A stretch of 64,000 nt of DNA from Crossiella cryophila (GCF_014204915.1 NZ_JACHMH010000001.1:248001-312000); one strand, 5' to 3'. Positions 34,953-43,107 are shown, counted from the stretch's first letter. The notes: generated from the letters alone by a model not told the origin. Translations and numbers: made by a program.

Positions 34953-35963
34953 TCAGCGCGCGAGTGGCAACAGGATCTCGAACCGGCACCCCGGACCGTG
35001 ATTGCTGGCGCTGATCCGGCCGTGGTGGGCCTCAACCAGTCCCCTGGCTATGGCAAGGCCCAGACCGGCTCCGGCGGCCTGCTCGGGCTCTGGGGTCCGT
35101 GCCGCGCTGCCCCGGTAGGCCACGTCGAAGACCCTGGGCAGTTCGCCGTCGGGGATGCCGCCGCAGCCGTCGTCCACGGCCAGCCAGCCCTGCCCGTCCA
35201 CCTCGCCGGCGGCCACCGCGACCACGCCGCCGCGATCGGTGTGCCGGATGGCGTTGCTGAGCAGGTTGCGCAGCACCCGGCCCAGCTCGCGCGCGCTGCC
35301 GTGCACCACCGGCCAGTCACTGGGCACCTCGGCCAGGGTGACCCCGGCCCGCTGCGCGATCGCGGCCTGCGCGGCGACCTCCTCGCTGACCAGGTCGCGC
35401 AGGGGCAGCGCGGTCAGTTCCAGGTTGAGCGCGCCCGCGGTGATCCGGGAGAGCTGGAAGAGGTCGTCGACCATGGCCGAGACCCGTTCGGTCTCCCGGC
35501 CGATGCCCAGCAGGTAGCCGCGCACCTCGGCGGGTTCGGTGACCACGCCGTCGGTGAGCGCCTCGGTCATCGCGCGCATGCCGGCCAGTGGGGTGCGCAG
35601 GTCGTGGCTGATCCAGGCGACCAGTTCGCGCCGGGCCGCCTCGGCCGCGCGTTCCCTGGCCCTGGCCTCACGTTCCCACACGCTGCGCCGGGCGATGGCC
35701 CGGCCGAAGAGCATCGCGGCTGGCACGGTGACCAGGCCGACCAGCACGCAGATCACCACGGTGGTGGTGAGCTGGCTGGTGAACATGAACCCGCTGACCG
35801 CGGTCACCCCGGCCAGGGTGGCCAGCAGCGGGGTGAGCACCGCGACGGTGATGGCCGCGGTGAGCGAGCGGTCCCGGCACCAGTGCAGGAACAGCGCGCC
35901 GAGCAGCGCGACCGGGACGGAGAAACCGAGCGCGTAGGTGGCCGCGTGCACGAGTTCGCTCAT
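34953..35963 (-). CDS. Sensor histidine kinase (HisKA type)
   Basis: A 336-residue kinase with two or three N-terminal hydrophobic segments (about residues 10-90) and a short linker, then HisKA motif [17 protein letters not shown] with the phospho-His, N-box [24 protein letters not shown] and [18 protein letters not shown]. There is no evident extracellular sensor domain. Its ATG overlaps the stop of the OmpR-type regulator upstream by 4 nt, showing one operon. Confidence 0.93.
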   Translation of the reverse strand: MSELVHAATYALGFSVPVALLGALFLHWCRDRSLTAAITVAVLTPLLATLAGVTAVSGFMFTSQLTTTVVICVLVGLVTVPAAMLFGRAIARRSVWEREARARERAAEAARRELVAWISHDLRTPLAGMRAMTEALTDGVVTEPAEVRGYLLGIGRETERVSAMVDDLFQLSRITAGALNLELTALPLRDLVSEEVAAQAAIAQRAGVTLAEVPSDWPVVHGSARELGRVLRNLLSNAIRHTDRGGVVAVAAGEVDGQGWLAVDDGCGGIPDGELPRVFDVAYRGSAARTPEPEQAAGAGLGLAIARGLVEAHHGRISASNHGPGCRFEILLPLAR

Positions 35964-36679
35964 GCCGGGCTCGGGTCGTAGCGGTAGCCGACGCCCCAGA
36001 CGGTGGCGATGCGCACCGGGTTGGCCGGGTCGGGTTCGATCTTCTCCCGCAGCCTGCGCACGTGCACGGTGACCGTGGCCGCGTCGCCGAAGTCCCAGCC
36101 CCACACCAGTTCCAGCAACTTGGCCCTGGTGTAGACCTCGCCGGGATGGGCGATCAGGAAGGCGAGCAGGTCGAACTCGCGGGTGGTCAGCGCGAGTTCG
36201 GCGCCGCCCCGCCTGGCGCGGCGGGCCACCGGGTCCAGCCGCAGGTCGCCGTCGGCGAGGTGGTCCAGCCGGGGCGGCGGCGCGGGCACCCGCAGCCTGC
36301 GCAGCACCGAGTTGACCCGCAGCACCAGCTCGCGCGGGCTGAACGGTTTGGTCACGTAGTCGTCCGCGCCGAGCTGGAGCCCGGCCACCCGGTCCTCCTC
36401 CTCGCCGAGCGCGGTGAGCATGACCACCGGGACCGCGCTGTGCCTGCGCAGCCTGCGGCAGACCTCGAGGCCGTCGATGCCGGGCAGCATCAGGTCGAGC
36501 ACCACCAGGTCGGCCGCGGCCTGCTCGAACAGGGCCAGCGCCTGTTCGCCGTCACCGGCCACCCTGACCTGGTGCCCGGCGCCCTCCAGGTAGCGGCGGA
36601 CCACGTCGCGCACGGTGAGGTCGTCGTCCACGACCAGCACCCGTCCGCGCACCTGCGCCTGTCCCGGCTTCTGTTCCAC
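35960..36679 (-). CDS. OmpR/PhoB-type response regulator
   Basis: A 239-residue regulator: receiver with VLVVDDD, phospho-Asp in [21 protein letters not shown] and [12 protein letters not shown]-terminal winged helix with [30 protein letters not shown] and [16 protein letters not shown] start at 36679. First gene of the two-gene operon with the kinase at 34953; the tRNA terminator hairpin lies 129 bp upstream. Confidence 0.95.
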   Translation of the reverse strand: MEQKPGQAQVRGRVLVVDDDLTVRDVVRRYLEGAGHQVRVAGDGEQALALFEQAAADLVVLDLMLPGIDGLEVCRRLRRHSAVPVVMLTALGEEEDRVAGLQLGADDYVTKPFSPRELVLRVNSVLRRLRVPAPPPRLDHLADGDLRLDPVARRARRGGAELALTTREFDLLAFLIAHPGEVYTRAKLLELVWGWDFGDAATVTVHVRRLREKIEPDPANPVRIATVWGVGYRYDPSPA

Positions 36680-36807
36680 CGGATCAGCCTAGGACGGCGC
36701 CCGCGCACCGGTCCGGCGACAACCATGACGGTTCTCTTTCGGATGACCGGGCGATCACTCCGCCTGATGATCAACTACAGTTGGTAATGGTTATCAGGAA
36801 AGACGGA

Positions 36808-36872
36808 AGCGGCGCCGTTCGCCTAGGTGTCAGCCGAACGGAATCGTGCTGACCTGGGCGGACGGCGCCGCT
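36808..36872 (-). terminator. Long hairpin just downstream of the tRNA gene
   Basis: Arms 36808-36834 and 36848-36872 pair over 25 positions, with two G-U wobbles, a 2-nt bulge and a 13-nt loop. It starts 6 nt after the tRNA 3' end on the minus strand and is followed by TCCGTCTTTCC. Probable tRNA terminator; it also shields the response-regulator promoter. Confidence 0.75.
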
Positions 36873-36878
36873 GTCGAG

Positions 36879-36952
36879 TGCCCCCGGACGGATTCGAACC
36901 GTCACTCGGACCCTTTTAAGGGGCCTGCCTCTACCGATTGGGCTACGGGGGC
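36879..36952 (-). tRNA. Atypical type-I tRNA, anticodon UAA (identity uncertain)
   Basis: A complete cloverleaf of 74 nt without encoded CCA: acceptor stem GCCCCCG / CGGGGGC with discriminator A, T arm GACGG-TTCGAAT-CCGTC, and anticodon arm GGCCC-CTTAAAA-GGGTC giving anticodon UAA (36916-36918). That anticodon reads UUA (Leu), yet the variable loop is only 5 nt (CGAGT), whereas bacterial tRNA-Leu has a long variable arm. The D stem GCCC pairs with GGGC only if one A is bulged, and position 28-42 is G-U. A TAGGCT -10 box (36965-36960) would start transcription at about the mature 5' end. It could be misread by a non-leucyl synthetase, be a recoding tRNA, or be decaying. Confidence 0.8.
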
Positions 36953-37009
36953 AGCGGGCAGCCTAAGCCGTGGAAGGTCGCTTTCGGGTCTCAATCGCGA
37001 CAACTCGCC

Positions 37010-37046
37010 CGTGCGGCCGAACACATCTGGCCCGACCGGCCGCACG
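37010..37046 (-). terminator. Second terminator-like hairpin after the ATP-grasp gene
   Basis: Perfect 9-bp arms CGTGCGGCC and GGCCGCACG with a 19-nt loop, between the ATP-grasp gene and the tRNA gene. With the hairpin at 37064 it forms a tandem that would isolate the tRNA from upstream transcription. Confidence 0.6.
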
Positions 37047-37063
37047 AAAGCGCAGCTCGCGAG

Positions 37064-37092
37064 GCCCGTGCGGGCTAGAGACCCGCACGGGC
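37064..37092 (-). terminator. Terminator hairpin spanning the ATP-grasp stop codon
   Basis: Perfect 11-bp stem GCCCGTGCGGG / CCCGCACGGGC with a 7-nt loop that contains the TAG stop of the ATP-grasp gene (37075-37077). The last codons of the gene therefore double as one arm. Confidence 0.72.
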
Positions 37093-38268
37093 GTCGAGTA
37101 GCTCGGTGAAGCGGCCTGCCACCCAGTCGTGCACCGCGTCGGAGACCTCGGTGCTGCCGGCGCGGTGCTCGAACCAGCGCCAGTCACAGCTCACGTTGAT
37201 CTCCAGGAAGACGTGCTCACCGTCCACGGTGAGCAGGTCGAACGCGGCCACCTGGACGTTCCAGTGCCGGGCCAGCGCGAGCAGCTTGACGGCCAGCTCG
37301 TCCGGGATCTCCGCCCTGGTCACCTTGACCGCGTCCGGGTCGACCCACAGCTGCGCCGGGTCCAGCTTCTCCACCCAGTAGCTGATCAGCTTGTCGTCCA
37401 CCACGAAGACCCGCAGCTCGCCGTCGGCGTTGAGGAACTGCTGCACGATCACCGGCGCGGACTCGGGGCTGTCACTGGCCCTGCTGGTGTCCAGCGGACG
37501 CGGGAACAGCCCGTGCAGCGCGCCCGGCCGGGGCTCCAGCAGGTGCTGACCGGCGGTCTTGACGATGCAGCGGCCGCCGCCGGGCCTGGTGCGGCCGGGC
37601 TGGGTGGTCACCGCGGTGCGCGGCACCCTGAGCCCGAACGCGGCGGCGTCGGTGAGCTGGGTGAGCCGGTCGAGCTGGCAGGTGGCCCTTGTCGGGTTGA
37701 CGTGCTCCCAGTCAGTGCGCTGGGCCAGCCAGTTGATCACTGATCGCCACTGGTCGGCGGCGTAGGCGCCGCTGATGGTGCGCTGGTCGACCGGGACCGC
37801 GGAGATGTCGAAGTGCCGCCGCCAGACCAGGATCGGGCGCAGCAGCCGCAGATCCAGCTCGACCAGCGGGGCGTCGGTGTAGATGGTCAGCGGCAGGTTG
37901 AGGCAGCGGTCGGCGTCGATGCGGACCATCCGGATGCCGCGTTCGGCCAGCGCGAGGGAGAGTTCGTTCATCTCCATGTCCGCGGCCCTGGCCAGCACCA
38001 GCACGCAGGGCAGCGGATCGCCGCCGTCCTCCTCGACGAGGCCCATCTCGTGCACCCGCTCCTGGAAGTCCAGGCAGGTGCTGGGCGAGCGGTAGTAGTA
38101 GTCCTGACCCTGCAGCAGCAGCGGGGTGGTCCTGGACGGACTGGCCGGGAGCGGGACGGCGGCAGGCGTCACCTCGGTGGGCGTCGACTCGGGGTCGATC
38201 ACCTCGGTGGCGGCAGGCGGACCAGGTGGCCTTGGTGCTGCCTCCTGCCCCCGTCCGGCGGCGGTCAC
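37075..38268 (-). CDS. MvdD-like ATP-grasp peptide ligase (candidate RiPP maturase)
   Basis: A 397-residue ATP-grasp enzyme. A Pro/Thr-rich N-terminal ~50 residues precede an unusual YYYRSPSTCLDF segment; the pre-ATP-grasp domain (VLVLARAADMEMNEL, IRMVRIDADRC) and ATP-grasp core follow: GGGRCIVKT, VIVQQFLNADGELRVFVVDD, and metal-binding FLEINVSCDWRWFE. The last motif resembles the FLEVNPxGQWxWVE signature of microviridin-type ligases MvdC/MvdD, which join Asp/Glu side chains to Ser/Thr/Lys in peptides. GTG start at 38268, only 3 bp after the stop of a 39-residue peptide gene, its likely substrate. Length exceeds the ~320 residues common in the family. A RimK-like ligase role is an alternative. 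Confidence 0.8.
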   Translation of the reverse strand: MTAAGRGQEAAPRPPGPPAATEVIDPESTPTEVTPAAVPLPASPSRTTPLLLQGQDYYYRSPSTCLDFQERVHEMGLVEEDGGDPLPCVLVLARAADMEMNELSLALAERGIRMVRIDADRCLNLPLTIYTDAPLVELDLRLLRPILVWRRHFDISAVPVDQRTISGAYAADQWRSVINWLAQRTDWEHVNPTRATCQLDRLTQLTDAAAFGLRVPRTAVTTQPGRTRPGGGRCIVKTAGQHLLEPRPGALHGLFPRPLDTSRASDSPESAPVIVQQFLNADGELRVFVVDDKLISYWVEKLDPAQLWVDPDAVKVTRAEIPDELAVKLLALARHWNVQVAAFDLLTVDGEHVFLEINVSCDWRWFEHRAGSTEVSDAVHDWVAGRFTELLDARAGL

Positions 38269-38271
38269 GTG

Positions 38272-38391
38272 TCAGTCGTCCTTCTTGCGGAAGACCTTCC
38301 GCGCCTTGGCGTACTCCGCGGCGTAGTCGGCGAGCGCGCTGTCCTTGGCCTTCCCCTCGCGTACCAGGGCGGCCAGCTCCTCGATCGACAT
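38272..38391 (-). CDS. 39-residue peptide, putative ATP-grasp substrate
   Basis: Short gene with a clear ribosome site (GAGAGG, 8 nt before the ATG) located 3 bp upstream of the ATP-grasp gene. The peptide starts MSIEELAAL, ends FRKKDD, and contains 9 Ala, 6 Lys, 3 Arg, 4 Glu, 4 Asp, 2 Ser and 2 Tyr, without Cys, Thr or Trp. It looks helical and amphipathic. Mixed acidic and Lys/Ser side chains suit omega-amide or omega-ester cross-links, but no microviridin-type core (TxxxxD/E) is present. It does not match a family I recognise. Confidence 0.7.
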   Translation of the reverse strand: MSIEELAALVREGKAKDSALADYAAEYAKARKVFRKKDD

Positions 38392-38409
38392 GGCGGTCAC
38401 CTCTCTTCG

Positions 38410-38425
38410 GTGTGATGCTTCACAC
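38410..38425 (-). promoter_or_regulatory. Palindrome in the peptide/ATP-grasp leader
   Basis: GTGTGA-tgct-TCACAC, a perfect 6-bp inverted repeat 19-34 nt upstream of the peptide start and 5 nt from its ribosome site. As DNA it looks like an operator; as RNA a small hairpin that could affect translation. Confidence 0.55.
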
Positions 38426-38448
38426 GTTCAGGTGCGGCACCGGGCGTA

Positions 38449-38491
38449 GTCTCAAGTTCCAACTCACAGAATGTCAAGACAACCTCAAGTT
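38449..38491 (-). promoter_or_regulatory. Candidate promoter with direct repeats for the peptide/ATP-grasp operon
   Basis: On the minus strand: -35 TTGACA (38477-38472), 17-bp spacer, weak -10 TGAGAC (38454-38449). Two identical octamers AACTTGAG (minus strand, at 38491-38484 and 38458-38451) flank and overlap it, 33 bp apart, about three helical turns. The repeats are seen directly; an activator binding them is inferred. Confidence 0.55.
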
Positions 38492-38573
38492 ACATTCCGT
38501 ACGTCGCTGTGTCGAGGAACTCCAGACGGAGTAACTCTTACGCCCGAAGTATGGAATTTTGACCCTTGGTTGC

Positions 38574-39899
38574 TCAACTCGCTGTGGCGCGTGCGAACTC
38601 GGCCTTCGGATCATTGATCTGACCGAGTGACACCACCTCGCGCCGGAAGACTAGCGCAAGGGTCCAGTCGATCACGACGCGGAACTTCCGGTTGAACGTG
38701 GGCATCCGGCTCACGTGGTACGTGCGGTGCAGGAACCAGGCCGGGAAGCCCTTGAGCTTGATCCCCATGACGTCCGCGACGCCCTTGTACAGGCCAAGGC
38801 TGGCCACCGAACCGGCGTACTTGTGCCGGTAGGGCTTGAGCGGCTTGCCGCGCAGCGAGGCCAGGATGTTGGCCGAGAGGCGCATGGCCTGGCGCACCGC
38901 GTGCTGTGCCGAGGGGCTGCAGGTGGCGTTGGGATCCTGCTCGGTCTGGGACAGGTCCGGCACCGCGGCGTTGTCCCCGGCCGCCCAGGCATCCGGCATG
39001 CCCTCGACCTGCAGGCTGGCCGTGCAGCGCACCCGGCCGCGGGCGTCCCGCGGCAGGTCGGTCTGCTCCAGCACCGGGTTGGCCTTGACCCCGGCGGTCC
39101 ACACGATGGTCTCGGCGTCGAACTCGGTGCCGTCGCTGAGCACCACGTGCCCGTCCACCATGGACTCGACCCTGGTGTCCAGGAAGCACTTGATGCCGCG
39201 CTCCTCGAGGGTCTCCACGGTGTAGACGCCCATCTTCGGGCTGACCTCGGGCATCACCCGCCCGGCCGCCTCCACCAGGACCCAGTTCATGTCCTCGGGC
39301 TTGACGTTGCGGTAGTAGCGGGTGGCGTACCTGGCCATGTCCTCCAGCTCGGCCAGTGCCTCGATGCCCGCGTAGCCGCCGCCGATGACCACGAAGGTCA
39401 GCAGCTTCTTGCGCAGCTCGGGGTCATCGGTGGTGGAGGCCAGGTCCATCCGGGACAGCACGTGGTTGCGCAGGTAGATCGCCTCACCCACGGTCTTGAA
39501 CGAGATGCCTCGTTCGGCCAGACCGGGGATCGGCAGGGTTCGGGCGACCGAGCCGAGGGCCACGACGAGCACGTCGTAGGCCACGGACTCCAGGTCGCCG
39601 GTCGGCGAGGCGACGGTGGCTCGCTTGTCGGCGTGGTTGATCTCGGTCACGCGCCCGGTGAGCACGTGACAGCGTTTCAGGACCCGGCGCAGCGGCACGA
39701 CGACGTGCCTTGGCTCGATCGAGCCAGCGGCGGCCTCGGGGAGGAACGGCTGGTACGTCATGTGCGGCTGGGGGTCGACGACCGTCACGGACGCCTCACT
39801 CGCGCGCAGCTTGGCCTGGAGCTTCAAGGCCGTGTACATACCGACGTAGCCCCCACCGACGACCAGGATCCGGGTCGGTTGCGACTTCACAGCAGCCAT
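38574..39899 (-). CDS. ndh: Type II NADH:quinone oxidoreductase-like protein (NDH-2)
   Basis: A 441-residue FAD enzyme that passes electrons from NADH to the quinone pool without pumping protons. N-terminal FAD motif VVGGGYVGMYTAL, NAD motif VVIGGGYAGIEALAEL, WTAGVKANP and AAGDNAAVPD are present; the C-terminal region (about 380-430) has amphipathic helices for membrane attachment. Quinone-binding AQHAVRQ is visible. A related FAD reductase cannot be excluded. The 182 bp between its stop and the peptide gene hold that operon's promoter. Confidence 0.9.
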   Translation of the reverse strand: MAAVKSQPTRILVVGGGYVGMYTALKLQAKLRASEASVTVVDPQPHMTYQPFLPEAAAGSIEPRHVVVPLRRVLKRCHVLTGRVTEINHADKRATVASPTGDLESVAYDVLVVALGSVARTLPIPGLAERGISFKTVGEAIYLRNHVLSRMDLASTTDDPELRKKLLTFVVIGGGYAGIEALAELEDMARYATRYYRNVKPEDMNWVLVEAAGRVMPEVSPKMGVYTVETLEERGIKCFLDTRVESMVDGHVVLSDGTEFDAETIVWTAGVKANPVLEQTDLPRDARGRVRCTASLQVEGMPDAWAAGDNAAVPDLSQTEQDPNATCSPSAQHAVRQAMRLSANILASLRGKPLKPYRHKYAGSVASLGLYKGVADVMGIKLKGFPAWFLHRTYHVSRMPTFNRKFRVVIDWTLALVFRREVVSLGQINDPKAEFARATAS

Positions 39900-40003
39900 A
39901 CCTGAATCGTCGCACCCACCAGGTATGACCGCTTACCGGAACCGGGGTGTTCTGCGCCGCAGTGCGGCGTTTCGGGCCGTGTTCTCCGACACGCCGCAGC
40001 ACC

Positions 40004-40537
40004 TCACCCCGGCCGGCGCACCCCGGCCAGCCACTCCCGCGCGTGGTCGAAGTCGGGCTCGCCCAGCCCGGTGCGCGGGTTGACCCTGACCAGCTCGGTC
40101 GGGGTGTCCCCGCGCCCGGCGAGGAACTCGTCCCTGGCCCTGGGGTAGAGGTCGAAGTCGTCGTCGAACCACAGCAGGGTCCGGCCGTGCGCGTACCTGG
40201 CCACCGCCGGGTACTTCCAGACCGAGTCGAGCACCGGCTCGCCGAAGTAGATCACCGGCAGCTCGGGCAGGCCGAGCAGTGGGGCGAGCTGACTGTTGGC
40301 CCGGTGCTCCCAGGTGGTCGCCCAGACCAGGTCCGCGCCCGCGTGCCCGGCCAGTTCGATCAGGCGCGGGCCGTGGTCGGGGTTGAGCCAGAGGCGGAGC
40401 TGGGGTTCGCGGCGCCAGCGGGACAGGCGCAGGCGGTGTTCGCGGTAGCCCTCCGGGAGGGCGTCCGCCTTGGCGGCGAAGGGGTTGAGCGGACCGTCGA
40501 CGTCGAGGAGCACCAGCGGCCGCATGCTGGCCAGCAT
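40004..40537 (-). CDS. HAD-like protein (SAK RNA-repair-type HAD domain)
   Basis: A 177-residue stand-alone HAD-like domain: N-terminal motif LLDVDGPLNP (nucleophile Asp), LVWATTWEHRAN with Thr, WKYPAV and LLWFDDDFD with the acidic motif. This pattern matches the HAD domain described in Swiss-army-knife RNA-repair proteins (PF18143 type), from memory. Start is either the ATG at 40537 or the one at 40525; neither has a good ribosome site. Role as a 5'/3' phosphatase in nucleic-acid repair is possible but unproven. Confidence 0.75.
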   Translation of the reverse strand: MLASMRPLVLLDVDGPLNPFAAKADALPEGYREHRLRLSRWRREPQLRLWLNPDHGPRLIELAGHAGADLVWATTWEHRANSQLAPLLGLPELPVIYFGEPVLDSVWKYPAVARYAHGRTLLWFDDDFDLYPRARDEFLAGRGDTPTELVRVNPRTGLGEPDFDHAREWLAGVRRPG

Positions 40538-40626
40538 GGCAGGACGGGCGTAAGGTCGGGCTTGTTCCGGTCATCCGGGACCGCGTGGACGAGGGGGAAC
40601 ACGCGGTCTGTGGAGAGGACGGGAAC

Positions 40627-40800
40627 ATGCTCGTGATTGCAGAGGTGGTCCCGGCCTTGTTGGCCGTGGCCGCGGTGACCGGCGTGTGCCGGTTGCTCGC
40701 GCTCGGCATCGCACTGAAGGGTGCCGCGCCCGCGGACCGGCCCGCGATCATCCGCGCGCTGGCCGAGTTCTTCCGCACGCTCCCGCGGCGGCGTCGATGA
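40627..40800 (+). CDS. Small membrane protein, 57 residues
   Basis: ATG at 40627 follows GGAGAGGA by 6 nt. Residues 3-27 form one hydrophobic helix (IAEVVPALLAVAAVTGVC), followed by an amphipathic basic stretch ending TLPRRRR. Not recognised. Divergent from the HAD gene and ending 5 bp from the convergent uracil-DNA glycosylase. Confidence 0.6.
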   Translation: MLVIAEVVPALLAVAAVTGVCRLLALGIALKGAAPADRPAIIRALAEFFRTLPRRRR

Positions 40801-40805
40801 ACACC

Positions 40806-41507
40806 TCAGCTCACACCCGCCAGGGTTTTGGCCTGGGTCAGCACCTCCTGCAGCATCGCCTGGGTCAGGCGGCCGGTGTAGGTGTTGTGCGGGGACACGT
40901 GATAGCAGCCCAGCAGGTGCAACACCTGATCTTCCTGGCCAGCCAGGTCCACCCGCACGCCGTGGCCGAACTTGGGGCGCGGCTTCGGGATCCGCCAGTC
41001 CGCGGCGGCCAGCACCGGGAGCAGGGCCTGCCAGCCGAACGCGCCCAGCACCACCACCACGCGCAGGGTGGGGCGGAGCAGGGTGAGTTCGGTGGTCAGC
41101 CAGGGGCGGCAGTTGTCGCATTCGGCCGGGGTGGGTTTGTTCTCCGGTGGGGCGCAGCGGACCGGGGCGGTCATCCGGAGGCCGTGCAGTTCCAGGCCGT
41201 CGTCGGCGGAGACCGAGACCGGGCTGGAGGACAGGCCGGTGGCGTGCAGGGCCTGGTAGAGGAAGTCGCCGGAGGGGTCGCCGGTGAACATCCGGCCGGT
41301 GCGGTTGGCGCCGTGCGCGGCCGGGGCCAGGCCGACCAGGGAGATCGCGGCGTCCGGTGGGCCGAAGCCGGGGACCGGGCGGGCCCAGTAGGTCTGCTCG
41401 CGGAAGGCGGCGCGTTTGACCGTGGCCACCTCCTCCCGCCAGGTGACCAGGCGCGGGCAGCGGCGGCAGCGGGTGACCTCGCGGTCAAGGTCGGCAAGGG
41501 TGCGCAC
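40806..41507 (-). CDS. Family 5 uracil-DNA glycosylase (UdgB)
   Basis: A 233-residue iron-sulfur DNA glycosylase removing uracil and other deaminated bases. Iron-sulfur cysteines are in CRRCPRLV (near the N-terminus) and in the later CAPPENKPTPAECDNC; catalytic-loop motif GLAPAAHGANRTGRMF; C-terminal motif GCYHVSPHN. The GTG at 41507 is chosen over GTG 41546 because AGGAG lies 5 nt upstream. M. tuberculosis UdgB is longer but shares these motifs. Confidence 0.9.
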   Translation of the reverse strand: MRTLADLDREVTRCRRCPRLVTWREEVATVKRAAFREQTYWARPVPGFGPPDAAISLVGLAPAAHGANRTGRMFTGDPSGDFLYQALHATGLSSSPVSVSADDGLELHGLRMTAPVRCAPPENKPTPAECDNCRPWLTTELTLLRPTLRVVVVLGAFGWQALLPVLAAADWRIPKPRPKFGHGVRVDLAGQEDQVLHLLGCYHVSPHNTYTGRLTQAMLQEVLTQAKTLAGVS

Positions 41508-41596
41508 GGCGGCTCCTGGGGGCGGTGTTATCCAAGTGTTGAACACAGTTGTCGGGTTGTGCCTTCTGTGCGGGAATCGCCGTCTAGGGTGCGCAC

Positions 41597-43105
41597 ATGG
41601 CAGTCACGGACACGCCGCTCGACGGCGAGTCGGCGCGGGGAACCGGGGAGCGCGACGGGGCGGTCGTCCCACGGCCGGAGCCGGTCGACGACCTGGTCAC
41701 CACGCACCACGAGCTTTCCACCGGTGAGCGGACCCTCTCCTACACGGCCACCACCGGCCGGATAGTCCTCCGCCAGGAGGTGCACACCGACGGGACCTTC
41801 ACCGGGCACACGGCCAAGGCCGAGGTCTTCGTGACCGCCTACACCCTCGACGAGGCCGATCCGGCCACCCGGCCGGTGACCTTCGCCTTCAACGGCGGGC
41901 CCGGCTCCTCCAGCGTGTGGCTGCACCTGGGGCTGCTCGGTCCGCGCCGGGTGCTCACCGGCGACGCCGGCGCGCTGGCCGCGCCGCCCTACCGGCTGGC
42001 CGACAACCCGGAAACCCTGCTGGCGCACAGTGATCTGGTCTTCATCGACCCGGTCTCCACCGGCTACTCCCGGGCGGTGCAGGGCGAGAAGCCCGGGGAG
42101 TACCACGGCTATTCCGGGGACCTGGAGTCCGTCGGGGAGATGATCCGGCTGTGGACCTCGCGCAACGGGCGCTGGGGTTCGCCGAAGTTCCTGGCCGGGG
42201 AGTCCTACGGCACGCTGCGCGCGGCCGGGCTGGCCCAGCACCTGCAGTCCCGGCACGGGATGTACCTCAACGGGCTGATGCTGATCTCCGCGGTGCTGGA
42301 CATGGGCACCATCCGGTTCACCGAGGACAACGACCTGCCCTACCCGCTGTTCCTGCCCACCTACGCGGCCATCGCGCACCACCACGGCCGCCACGGCGAC
42401 CGGCCGCTGGCCGAGGTGCTCGCCGAGGCCGAGGAGTACGCCGAGCGGGACTACCCGTGGGCGCTGGCCCGCGGGAACCGGCTCACCGCAGGCGAACGGG
42501 CCACCGCGGTGGCCAAGCTGGCCCGGCTGACCGGGCTGACCGAGGACTACGTGGACCGGGTGCGGCTGCGGATCGAGCACCTGCGCTTCTTCGCCGAGCT
42601 GCTGCGCCCGGAACGCCGGGTGGCAGGCAGGCTGGACGGCCGGTTCGCCGGCCATGACGCGGATTCCGGCGGCGAGCACTTCGCCGAAGACCCGTCCTAC
42701 TCGGCCATCCTCGGCCCGTACTCGGCCGCGCTCAACCAGTACGTGCGGGCCGAACTGGGCTACGCCAACGATCTGCCCTACGAGATCCTCACCGGCAACG
42801 TGCATCCCTGGTCCTACAAGGAGTTCGAGGGCGCGCACGTGAACGTGGCCGGGCGGCTGGCCGAGGCGATGCGGGCCAACAACCACCTCAGGGTGCACGT
42901 GGCCTGCGGCTACCACGACGGGGCCACGCCCTACTACGCCTCCGAGCACGTGCTGGCCCACCTGGCCATCCCGGACGAGCTGGCCGCCAACATCGAGACC
43001 CGCCACTACCCGGCTGGGCACATGATGTACGTGCACGAGCCGAGCCGGATCCAGCAGTCGGCCGACCTGGCCCAGTTCATCCGCGACTCGGTGCCGCAGG
43101 ACTGA
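41597..43105 (+). CDS. S10 family serine carboxypeptidase-like protein
   Basis: A 502-residue alpha/beta-hydrolase peptidase. Oxyanion region FNGGPGSSSVWLH, nucleophile Ser in LAGESYGTLRA, catalytic Asp in ACGYHDGATP and His in YPAGHMMY are all present. There is no signal peptide, so it is probably cytoplasmic, unlike eukaryotic S10 enzymes. The gene faces the oligopeptide ABC operon; a link in peptide use is possible but only by position. Confidence 0.9.
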   Translation: MAVTDTPLDGESARGTGERDGAVVPRPEPVDDLVTTHHELSTGERTLSYTATTGRIVLRQEVHTDGTFTGHTAKAEVFVTAYTLDEADPATRPVTFAFNGGPGSSSVWLHLGLLGPRRVLTGDAGALAAPPYRLADNPETLLAHSDLVFIDPVSTGYSRAVQGEKPGEYHGYSGDLESVGEMIRLWTSRNGRWGSPKFLAGESYGTLRAAGLAQHLQSRHGMYLNGLMLISAVLDMGTIRFTEDNDLPYPLFLPTYAAIAHHHGRHGDRPLAEVLAEAEEYAERDYPWALARGNRLTAGERATAVAKLARLTGLTEDYVDRVRLRIEHLRFFAELLRPERRVAGRLDGRFAGHDADSGGEHFAEDPSYSAILGPYSAALNQYVRAELGYANDLPYEILTGNVHPWSYKEFEGAHVNVAGRLAEAMRANNHLRVHVACGYHDGATPYYASEHVLAHLAIPDELAANIETRHYPAGHMMYVHEPSRIQQSADLAQFIRDSVPQD

Positions 43106-43107
43106 AA

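Noticed and set aside
36879-36952. Calling the tRNA a bldA-type tRNA-Leu(UAA)
   Set aside because: bldA has a long variable arm; this tRNA has a 5-nt variable loop and a different body, so only the anticodon agrees.
41536-41546. GTGTTGAACAC as a LexA/SOS box before udgB
   Set aside because: It is a short palindrome but does not match the actinobacterial SOS consensus TCGAACN4GTTCGA well enough.
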